From: Amborella trichopoda
Lineage: Eukaryota > Streptophyta > Magnoliopsida > Amborellales > Amborellaceae
Length of the DNA: 64,000 nucleotides
Reading direction: 5' to 3'
Assembly (NCBI RefSeq): GCF_000471905.2
Contig: NW_006498137.1
Coordinates: 297,626 to 361,625, forward strand
Each line of letters starts with the position of its first letter. Position 1 is the first letter of the stretch. The position numbers were made by a program, and so were the translations under genes. Under the pieces are notes generated by a model. That model was not told the origin of the DNA and ran no database searches. It was given only the letters and a program-made list of their open reading frames with translations. Positions 1-11,000 of the stretch are shown piece by piece.

Positions 1-750
1 TGACCTTCTCCACAGCTGGGCTACCATTCTGACCTCCCTAAAGATTACCTCGTTCTTCCCTCTGGAGACCACCCGATGAGGCCCAAATTGAATTCAATTT
101 CGATGGGTTTTCTCTCGGCAACCGTGGCCCAGCAGGTATAGGCTGGCTATTTCGCAACAAAGACAGCAATACTTTGTTTTCTTTCTCCATCCCAGTTGGG
201 CATTCAGATTCTCACTGTGGAAGCTTTAGCCCTTCGGGAAGGACTCAGGAATTTTGATCCTTCTTGGGGCCAATCCCTCAGCTTCAAAGGCGACTCTTTC
301 TGTGTTGTCTCCTGGGCCTCAGGCTGAGCCTCCTGGGCCTCAGGCTGAGCCTCCTGGCCTTGGAGACTCGACAATGTTTTTGATGAAATTACTGATCTCA
401 GTAGGATTTCCCATATCTCTTGGAGACACATTTGGAGAGAAGCTAATGGTGAGGCCGACACCCTCGCAGCTGCCTCACTCTCTCAAGCCAATTTGCTTAC
501 CACGCAGGGAACTGTTTAATACTTTTTTGAGCACGTGTTCCCCCCTTCAGCTTTGGTTCTTACAAATTTGGTTGTCAAAATATCACTGTAAAGCATTTTT
601 TCGGTTAACTATTTATTTTGTATAGGGCATCTGCCTGTGGGTAACATATTTTTTGGCTGGAACCTGTCTGTGGGTGGCCAGCTTCTATGTCTCCCCCTTT
701 GTACTTATTTTTGTGGTTTAATAGAGTTAACATATTCCAAAAAAAAAACT
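1..750 (+). mobile_element. L1-type LINE 3' end with RNase H remnant
   Basis: This looks like the 3' part of an L1-type LINE ORF2, already broken. Bases 92-260 translate to a stretch beginning NFDGFSLGN and continuing GPAGIGW, the start of the plant LINE RNase H domain, where the Asp of NFDG is a catalytic residue. Bases about 395-500, in another frame, give HIWREANGEADTLA, the end of that domain. Between them an 18-base unit (CCTGGGCCTCAGGCTGAG) occurs twice and the frame shifts. The element ends in an A run near 740-749. The beginning lies outside the window. It is a pseudogene sitting in DNA upstream of, or within an early intron of, the protease gene. The family assignment is firm and the exact boundaries are not. 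Confidence 0.7.
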
Positions 751-3044
751 GTGACATTCGTTTACCACATCTTTCTCCCAAAATCCTCTCTGCCCCTTCT
801 AATATAAGCTCATCTCCTCTCCATTGCTCACTTGCATGTGCCTATTAGGATACAATGTCTCTGTCCTCATATGCAAGCCTTTCTATATCTTAGGATTAGT
901 CAAAAATGGGGATTTGTTCTATAAAAAATTGGGTTTGGGCAATAGACAGCTGCATGTACATGACGATGCAACTGCCCATCCCATTTATTATCTATACTCT
1001 TCCAATAGTCTTTTTCATTAGAATCCTTATGTTCAAAAGTTGCAGCAATAGCCTCTGTGGCCCAATACCTCATGGGAGGCCTAAAATTACTATTCGAAAT
1101 CCTCAAGGGCCAAGTTACTCGAATTACATGGGCAAGTAAGGTTTAAAACTGGCTCCCATTACCCTTCCTAGAACATACGAAATCCAAGTGAGCACTTGAG
1201 CTAACCATGACTCTCAGGCCATCCTTTTTCTGCTAAATACAAACAGTGCTCTTGCAGCAACTGCTCCAAAGGGAGCCCACGGTTTTAACCCCCCACCCCC
1301 CCACCACAAAAAAAAAAAACCTCCAATGGAGTGTTTGCCCATATTATCAGCAATAACCCTGGGCCACATGTCATGGTCACCACTTCTTCAACAATGTTCT
1401 TAAACATTCCAAATAATGTCTTCCCTATCTTTAATAATATAGAGGCATTCGCAGACCTCAAGAAAACTGTCCCCCTAATATATCTCAACTAAATGTTTAT
1501 GGCCCTCTTTCACATCACTGCACCCATCAACCATGATGGAACATTTATGGTTGGCCCCATCTCCCTATATGTTGAAATGTATCCCTTAACCCCTTCCACA
1601 TTCTTCTTTTGTTTTTTTTTTGAGAAGAGCAGTTGCTGCAAGAGCATTATCTGGCCGTTACAGTCAATCTAAAGTCTAGTACTTAATCACCAATCACCAC
1701 CCAAATCTCCTATCGTTCCATGCTTAAACAGCCACCAATTAGGCAATTACCTACCGAAAGTCCCTAACCACGAATCTCCAATTCAAAATTTCCAAACCAC
1801 AAATCCTCCAATAAACTGACAGTAAATCACCACTCACCAAAATGTGCACTTCACAAGAATCACAACTCTACAATACAAAAAGTCACACAAAGGCAAACCT
1901 GTTGGCCATTGTAAAATTTAAATTCGTATTAAAATTAGAAAACCCTAATTTTTTACGAAAACCTGGACAAGTACACAAGAACAAAACAATAAAAGAAGAA
2001 CCTCACTTTTCTAAAAAAATATTGAATGAAGTACTTTAGTAATTGAAAAAAATAGTATTCATATCAATAGTAATAGTCAAAATAGAGAAATCTTAAGATA
2101 CTAAAAAACACCAATAGTAAATATGGAACAGCTTCCAATTTTACGGACCTTGGGTGCTCCAATTGCATGTCCAACCGGTTGACCTGGTCTGTGCCATCCT
2201 ATTTTAAAATTCACTGGCTTATGAAAACTGTACAAACAATGCTTATCATGATGAATCGGCATTTGAAGAGAGTTATTTGACTTGTTTCAACTTTCAGCTG
2301 GAACAAGTCAAGCGAGTTCATGGGTGACTCATGAATCGTGTCCGGGGTTTGGCCAAAATGTTGGCAGCATGTTCATACAAGACCTTATTTGGCAGGTAAT
2401 CGTCTCAGGCGGACTTGGGTGTGTCTAAAGTTCGACTTCACCTGATGGTTCTTTTCGATACGAAGCGTGCAAGGGAAAACTTGATGTTGCGTCAAGGAGG
2501 TTCAATTTTCATATTGTGACTGGTGATTAAGAGGTTCACAGAATATCTTATGGGAGGAATGCAAACAACTGGAGGAAAAGGATAAATATTGCATAATTCA
2601 AGTGGACCGAGAAAACAATTTAGGGAGGAAAAACAGGGGAAGGGGGGGTTGGTGAGTGAGAGCTGTCTAAGTAGGTTCCTTCAAACTATCTTGTCTGCTC
2701 CATTTGTTTTTATTTCCCAACTTTTTTGAATCCTGTTTCTTTCCATATTTATTTTAGGGTTTGTTGTTTTACTAAATTTATAGAATGTAATCACCCGTTG
2801 CTCTCTATGAAGTTAAAATGCAATCCTGTATGCTTGGCATTTGATATGTCACAGACTTGTACTTGGTTGCGGTTTTTTAATATAGTTTTACATGCCACCA
2901 CATTGTTCATTTTACATATTATTGGTCATAAGATGGCTTCATTTAATTCTTTCTAGCTGTTCTCTGATAATATCCATTTTTTCTTCTTTTTCTGGGATAT
3001 CGTCTGCATCAACTTAAATGGTTTGTCTTGAACTTTCTGTGCAG
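751..3044. other. DEG7: Non-coding DNA upstream of the first visible DEG7 exon
   Basis: I find no exon of the protease here, although the codon split at 3045 shows that coding sequence precedes it. This stretch is therefore probably intron, at least in its 3' part, and the N-terminal exons lie before the window. It contains a long-armed inverted repeat (1247-1646), a C/A-rich simple tract near 1289-1320 and otherwise unrecognised AT-rich sequence. Confidence 0.6.
1247..1646. mobile_element. Candidate MITE with 20-bp perfect inverted ends
   Basis: The 20 bases TGCTCTTGCAGCAACTGCTC at 1247-1266 recur exactly as their reverse complement at 1627-1646, with 360 bases between. Short non-coding DNA bounded by perfect inverted ends is the architecture of a miniature inverted-repeat transposable element. 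I could not find a convincing target-site duplication, so the superfamily is open and the true ends may extend beyond the perfect arms. Confidence 0.5.
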
Positions 3045-3081
3045 GGATGGGTATAATGACTTCAATACATTCTACATGCAG
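3045..3081 (+). CDS. DEG7: DEG7 exon a (first visible)
   Basis: This 37-base exon starts with one base that completes a codon begun upstream (expected Lys) and then encodes [12 protein letters not shown], the conserved stretch just before the catalytic serine in this family. It follows a GCAG acceptor and is followed by a GTAATA donor. Confidence 0.9.
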
Positions 3082-5027
3082 GTAATAGGAATTCTGTCTT
3101 AGCATCTGAAAATATATTATATCCGTCCAATCATTTATGCAAGCTCTGTTAGTCTATCCCAACGACCATCTTTCAAAGCATTTTGTTACTCTTGGTGAAT
3201 ATCCTGTACTCAAATGATGTTACTCTCTTAAATACATTGGCTTATAGGGTAGAAATTCCAATTTTCGTCCCTTTTTTTTTCTTTTTTATGTTTCATCAGA
3301 GTGAGAATAAAAACCTTTTTTTTGGGAAAATCAGAGTGAGAATAGAAGACTTGGATTGATAGACCATGGACCTTCTTCAAAATGCAGTGGACAAATATTG
3401 AAATACTCGCATAATATATATTTCAAATGGCACTAGAAACCATTTTAAGGATAACTGATGAACATTCATGCAGTAACAAGAGACTTTGGAAAAGATGCCT
3501 CCTCATTGGAGAGGAATTGCCCGAAGAACTGCAGTTTGCTGGTTGTCCAAAGATTAAAAATTGAGTATGGGTGTTGAGAATGGGATTACAGTTCTTATCG
3601 ATAGTGTGGGAGTAAACCTAGTCATGGATACACTATGACTTAAGACATGATAATATTGTTCTAAAACACGAGCAGGTTGATACATATTCTGTTTTGAAAG
3701 CATATTAACTGAAATGGACCATCGTTCATGCTCCCCTGAAACTTCAATTCCTCTAGCAATCTGCAAAGAATTACCTATGTTTTACCTAGTATTCCTGCAT
3801 TTTACTTTATAGGATGATGTTAAACCCATATATAACGTTACCCAAAAAAGGGAGAGAAAAAAGAAAAAAAGATTTTGGATGGTGTTGATATGGTGTGCTG
3901 CTTGTGGTATCTATTCATGACTGTTTATTGAAGCATCTCTATTTATTAAAACTGACCTCTTTTACCTTTTTCTCTTTAAATCTTATTGTTGGAAAATGTG
4001 GTACATTAGTCAGTTTGTAATTGTCATCCTGAAGATTATTTTTCCTTTAAGGTAACTTCCCAATAAAACTTGACTTACATTTTTGTTGCTAGGAAGATGT
4101 TTGTCTTTGGTGTGGTTCAAATGATATTCCAATTCCTCTTCTATGTTAAGACGTTCTTTTAGTTTTTCTTTAACCTTTAAGATATTTAATTTGCACCTAG
4201 AATCAATATCCTTTTGCAATGTCGTGTTTTCCTTTTTTCCCCAGTGATCGACATTTCATGGGTATCCTTTCCTGTTTTTTATCTTTACCATTCTTGTCAT
4301 CCTGAACTGGTTTGCTTTTGGAATGCTTTCTGATTCATAGAAGTTCCTTTCTTTTTTTTAAAACTGTTAACCTTGATTCATAGAAGTTACTTTCTGGAAC
4401 TGAGATATTTGGTTTGATTTATATTTTTCTCCAGTTGCTTTATTATCTCTATAAATCTAACTGACTACGTACTGTTTTTACTCTCTTGTGGTATTGTGAC
4501 ATTCATGGATGTGGGAAATGTAGGTGCCCAATGAAATTCGTTTTTTTAATTATTTTTGCCACCATTATTACTTTGGAAAAACACCCTGGAGGAATTATAG
4601 CACTGTATGACCTCTGGAAACAGATTACATGTTTCGTTGTTCATACTCTCCGTGAATTGTTTTGCAGTTATTCTTTTGGAGTATATCCAATTATGAATTT
4701 CTAGCTTCTATTGTATTAGATTAACATGTTTCTTTTGTTTCACTCCTCTCTATCTCCATGTGTGTGTGTGTGTGTGTGTGTGTCTTTTATTTTTTATTTT
4801 GTTTTCCTAATTTACAGTTCTTTATTCAGGCAGCGTCTGGAACTAAAGGGGGTTCAAGTGGATCACCGGTTATTAATTGGCAGGGAAGAGCAGTTGCCTT
4901 GAATGCTGGAAGCAAGTCTTCAAGTGCTTCTGCATTTTTTCTTCCATTAGAAAGAGTGAGTTGCTGTGTTTCGCATTGCTGCTGCTTTTATTTTCTTCTT
5001 ACTCACAGCTTTGGTGGTTTTCAAATG

Positions 5028-5073
<46 letters not shown>

Positions 5074-8000
5074 TATANACTATACTATTATATAAGTAGT
5101 AGTGTAGTNNNNNNNNNNNNNNNNNNNNNNNNNNNNNNNNNNNNNNNNNNNNNNNNNNNNNNNNNNNNNNNNNNNNNNNNNNNNNNNNNNNNNNNNNNNN
5201 NNNNNNNNNNNNNNNNNNNNNNNNNNNNNNNNNNNNNNNNNNNNNNNNNNNNNNNNNNNATATTTGAAACACTGGTGGTCTTTGAAGATGATTTGCAATT
5301 GAGATTTAGACTGGGTTTAGGAGAGCCACCCATTGGAATTGCTAATTTGGTGACTGCTGCTATAGGTACTGAGAACCACCTACCAAGGACTCGGTTCCAC
5401 TCCGGAATCCCTATACTGCCGTCCGGGGAGAGGGATTTTGCTCCTTCACGATTCATAAATTTTAGAATCCTGATCCTTCCAATTAGGGATCAAGGTCCTG
5501 AGTTACAAGGGTCTAAATTTCCTAGCATTATAGTCTAATATAGTGGTATAGTGTAATGTAGAAATGTGGTATGATGTAGTAGTATAGTATATCTACCGGT
5601 GGAGTATAGTATAGTGGAATATACTGCATAGTATAGTATATATTGTATTGTTGTACTGGTATATAGTAGATATAAGGAAGAGACTACGTAATGCCTATGG
5701 GCGAAAATGAACAGGATTTTCGCCCATAGGCTCGGTGCTGTCCGATTTTTTCGGACGGTCTAGATTAAAAGACCGCCACGAACATAGCATGTCCGTTGCA
5801 TTTTTTAAAGCTAAACCGCAACGGCTCTACGAGAGCCGTTGGGGGGCGAAACACTATTCAAATTTGCCTATATGCAATTTTAAAAGTTTTCCTAGAAATA
5901 AGTATAATAGCATATAGTGTAGTGGAATATAGTACTATAAAGTATAAAATTTAGTATATGGTGTAGATATGGGGACTTATGGCCTCACTGAGGATATGGC
6001 ATTTAATAAAGCAGAATGGAGAACTAGGATTCATGTAGCCGACCCCAATCAATTGGGAAAAGGCTAAAATGATGGTGATGATGATGATTTAGTATATGGT
6101 GTAACGATATAATGTTGTATAACATTGTGGTTTATTGTAGTAGTATATACTATACTACCATATTGTAGTTGTCATACTGGTATATAGTACATATAAGTAT
6201 AATAAGATATAGTATAGTAGCATATATGCTATACCACCATACTAAGTGTGCTCTTGGGCCCTCGACTTTTAACCTGAAGGAGCTTGGTCTTGTATGATTT
6301 ACCATTTCACTTGAACAAGTTTGGATCGAGCTCCTCCACATATTGGGATCAAGGTCCCTAGCTTTTAGGGTGTACGGATTGTAATCGGTACCACAGGGAG
6401 CTTTGCTTGTCACGATCCCAAAGTCCAGATCCTGATCCGGGATTTGATTTGATCCTGATCCCCGGTAAATATGGGTGCGGCGTTGTGCTCTATACAAAGG
6501 AGACAAAGGAGGGGTGGGGACTTCTTTCCAAATCAATCATAAAAGGGGGTTAAAGAGCAGTCTTTGAGTGTCTTCTCTTTAGCAAAAGGGCATGCAAACC
6601 AAACTCTGTTGACTGACATAGGTTCCTTGATACTGTTGCACTTTAAGCTATAAAGTTCCTTCGTGAACACAGTCTTAGACCACATTGGAATGGACCGAAT
6701 AACATGGATTTTTATTCCTCCACCTATTTAGGAGTGAAAAATGGCCCAACTTCATCTGCTCCACTGTTCAAGGGTGACACTTTTGTGTAACCCTTTTCTT
6801 AAAAAAATGCAGACAAAATGCCCTTAACATGAAAAAAGAGAAAAACTGTTTTCCCCATTAGTGAATCACTACCTTGCTTTATGGAGTTGTTCAGCCTCCA
6901 AATGGGGCCTTAAGATTATACATTTGTTATTGAAGACCTAAGTTAGTTAGGAATCGGGCTTGGGTCAAGATGGTAGCAGCTGGGTTTTCATAGCACTACA
7001 TCTCAAATTCCATTCCCATGTAACCTTCTCAAAAAAAGAAAAAAAAAAAGAAGACCTAATGCTACCGAGGAGTAATTCATCATCATCATCGTCCAAGCTT
7101 TATCCCAATTATTTGGGTCATGAATCCTATTCCTCCATTCTTTTCTAGCAAGGACAAGAAGTAATTACATTTTGTATATACTTCAAACTGAGTTGTGTTT
7201 ACGAGAGTTTTATCTTACTCACTAATTGGAAGCTAGGATTGTGTTCTATAAATAATAAATTTGTTTAAAAGGTATTGAGTGGACAACCCCCCCCCCCCCC
7301 CCCCCCCTTCCCTACTCCAAAAAAAAAAAAAGGAAAAAAAGAACAAAAAGAAGAAAACCCACCTGCCACGTTCGTATGTCACTCGCTACATTTTCAGTTT
7401 TATTATGAGCTGGCCTAAAGTTTTGTACTTGATGATTTGTGATTCTATTTAGACTCGAGGATGCATGAGTTCATCAGAAGAATCTATTTTCTTTTATGCT
7501 GATACAGCTCTCAATCTTCTCAAACAAGTGAACCCTGTGTATTTTAAAATAAAATTGCAAAGGATAACAGTATAACTGCTCAACCAATGAAAGTTGAAAG
7601 TTTTTATTAAAATCAAAATTTCCATATGGGTCTCGTTTATCATTTGATGTAAGGTGATATGATTCCAACTGCTAGATATTGACTGTTGTATTGTTGCTGT
7701 TTACAGGTTGTGAGGGCCCTAACGTATTTGCAGAAGAACAAGGATGCTAATGGAAATGTTTGGGAAGCCACAACTATTCCTCGTGGTACCCTTCAGGTTT
7801 GTCCATTCTCCGAAGTTTTTGTACTCTTGACATACCTCTCTATTACTAATCAAATGCTGGAAAGTAAATATAAAGTTCAATGGAAAAATATTTGGATTCT
7901 ACTTATGACACTAAACATATCGTTGTCAAGGAAATATAATTATAATAAGCATTGCTGTATCAAAATAATAACATACCTCCTAGATCACTATTGAGTTATT

Positions 8001-11000
8001 CCCCTACTGAAAAAGATAAAAATGGATGTAGAAAGTTCTTATTAATATGCACCTTTCTATTATTAAGCATAAATTGTCATTGTTGTCCGTCCAAAAATCA
8101 TTGGAATCATCAACTGACCCAACAAAGTTGTTTTATAGTTGGAAGCAGTTTCATGGAAGCACAAGAAGCTTCTCTTAATAAGCTGTTGGGATCTTGCCGT
8201 TGAATTTTACATCACTTGTTTTCTTCCATGTGGCATATATTATTGTCCAGCTTATTTGTTCCTTTTTTGCAATTCTTTAGATGACTCTACTGCACAAAGG
8301 ATTTGATGAGACTCGACGATTGGGACTTAAAAGCCAAACTGAGCAGGTAAACATGCTGGTTGTTATTGAAATTATATTTTTTAATTGAATATAAATGCTT
8401 GTTTCTTGTTTGTCTTGAAAAAAGATTTCCGTCTTCATAAGACTGACAAATTTTTGAAATTTTATATATATATATAAAAAGCGTAAACATGTACTGAACT
8501 TTTTTTTCAAGATTTTCTGCTTTAGCTCTTTAATATGTTGTGACAGTTTCTTTTGTATATGATGATTAGATTGTCAGACAGGCATCACCGATTGGTGAGA
8601 CTGGAATGCTTGTTGTTGATTCTGTGGTGAGTTGTTTATTCATCAGTTGGTTGTCTAGTTGGTGCTACAGTATTTAGTGCAATATGTAGCTAAGTTGGTG
8701 GATGATATTTTAAGTAGCTTCACCATCACCTATGAGCATTTGGCAGGTTCCTGGTGGGCCTGCACATAAGCACTTGGAGCCAGGGGATGTGCTTGTTCGA
8801 GTGAATGGGGAGGTAATCTAATTCTACTTCAATCTCTTTTCCGAAGTCCAGTTATGCATCTTCTAGCATGTAGCTTTGGCTTGAAAATGGGCCATACCAC
8901 CATCCACGTAGAGTTTTCTTTATTGATACGAACTAGTTTCAAGGCATAAAACTGTAGACTGCAATTTGCTTTACTATTTGTAAAGAAAAATTCTATTAAT
9001 TTGTGTGCCTTTAATGACAAGATGTATTGAAAATCATTTTTATGTTTTTCTTTTTATCTTGATTTGTTAATTTCACTTGAAATTTCAAACCTAGACTTAA
9101 TACTCCGCTATATCCCATGCTAGTTAACTAGTTGGAACTTGAGGCATATACTATCATACCAATTTCAAAATGATTTGACAAAAAAAAAAAAAAACTGTGC
9201 ATACTCTCTCTCTCTCTTTTGGTGTTTCTTTTTTTCTTTTTGGTGCGGGGTTTTTTGGGGGCGTGTGTGTGAAGGTGAAAGCATAAACCTTCAAATTCTC
9301 CGAACCCTAAGAAGGGTTTAAAACATGACTAAAAGTTTTTCACAAAGGAAACCCTGGATCTATTTCGAGAAGGATGATAGAGATGTTTCCTTTCTATAAA
9401 AATAAAGTGTTGTGCATGTGAAGTTTACTATTGGATTAGCATTCTAAAATAAACCTTGTGCTTGTATATGTGGTTGGCATGTATGTTACTCTAGGCATGT
9501 GTGTACATATCCTCACGTGCTTCTTTGTTCATTCTTTCTGACTTAAAATGACATTGCACCTTAGGTCATCACACAGTTTCTGGTACTCGAGAAATTGCTG
9601 GATGATAATGTTGAGCAAACAATTGAGTTACAGATTGAAAGAGGTGGATCTCCAATGACAGTGAAATTGACAGTAAGTCAAAATTCTTGTACTTATATTT
9701 GGTGGTGCATTTCCTTGAAGTTGCATTTTCAACTATGATTTATTGTGTGGTGTGCATGTTCTCTTAGGAAATGCATGCTCTTTCATTATGTTGTTACTTC
9801 TATGTACCTAATATGACCTAACAATGATGCAGGTTCAGGATTTGCATTCTATTACGCCTGATTATTTCTTGGAAATCAGTGGTGCAGTGATTCAACCTCT
9901 CTCCTATCAGCAGGTTAGTTACGTAAGGGGTTCTGCTTCCATGTTTGGAAAAGATACTGGTTCCTACTTCTGGAGACCATCTATATTACCATTGTTCTAC
10001 TTGAAAATTTCTGTTTGCTAGAACGACTTGTAGGCTGACAATGTGCAACTGCTTGGAGAGAATTGAATTTAGAGGGGACTGGAGTGCTTGTGAATATTTG
10101 CTTGTGGATCATGATCATACACACTTCTATGCAGAAATGCAATACCATGCACTTGTGTGTACATGTTAGATAGGGTCTTCCAAGACATTGCATGGACCTT
10201 TCAACTATAATCCGCTGATTAAGCATATGTCATAAGTGTGTATGTTCTCAAAGACCATGTGACACATGTTATGGGGTTAAGAATATATATGTGTGGTTAG
10301 GTGCCTTAATCTCGCCCTCCGGGTCGGGTTGACCTGGTGGTGTGGTTTCGGGTTCGAGATGGACCCGGGACCTGAGATCACTCTCTCGGGAACCTTGTGA
10401 AGAAGACACGGGCAGGAATACCAACCAATGATAGAGGAATTAGGGTCGCAAGGTGGGACTCACCTCGCGTGGGTCCGTGATGCGCTTGGGCTAACTCTCC
10501 TGGGCGCCCTCTTAGATCACGAAGAATGCCCCCCTGGCCTGTGGCCGGTTTGGAATCGCCTCCCTTGACCTATTTTCTTCTTACCTGCAAAACACACACA
10601 CACATTAGAGTACAGACAAGTGGGTTTGAGGACCCCACCTTGTCATAGGATGAACACACGTGCGTGTGTACTCAAGGAGAAATGAAAGAAATGGCATAAG
10701 AGGGACCATGTCAATTTGACAGCCTTACGACGTCTCCTTGACAAGGGACTTTTAGTAAGATCCTATAGTAAGGAAGAAAGGGGTGGGATAGAGGAAATGA
10801 TAGAGGAAGGGGAGAGATGTTTGAAGGCTAGTATGTCTTTCAACTAGTCCTTCTGATAAAGGTGGACGGAGGTTGGTTTGGATTTCACCCAACTCCTCAG
10901 AGGCAAAGAACAAAGATTTTTGTAAAGAGAAGAAGAAGAAAATGAATGAAAGAAATGATGAAGGTCAGCTTGGTTCTCGCTGAACCCTCGAAGAATGGAG

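Larger units (their letters stand above)
4956..7706 (+). other. DEG7: DEG7 intron, 2.75 kb, gap and small insertions
   Basis: This intron holds a TA microsatellite, an assembly gap, degenerate TATAGTA-type repeats (about 5525-5690, 5900-5965 and 6090-6235), a run of hairpins, two 5'-truncated RTE LINE tails, a SINE-like copy and a C homopolymer at 7287-7307. The rest, including 6235-6540 with GGGATCAAGGTCC motifs, is unassigned. Confidence 0.7.

Noticed and set aside
1285-1488. Minus-strand 67-codon frame
   Set aside because: It is driven by the C/A simple tract; no resemblance to a protein family.
4758-5538. Long frames through the TA repeat and the N gap
   Set aside because: They consist of undetermined residues and Tyr-Ile repeats. 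The only coding part is the DEG7 exon at 4830-4955.
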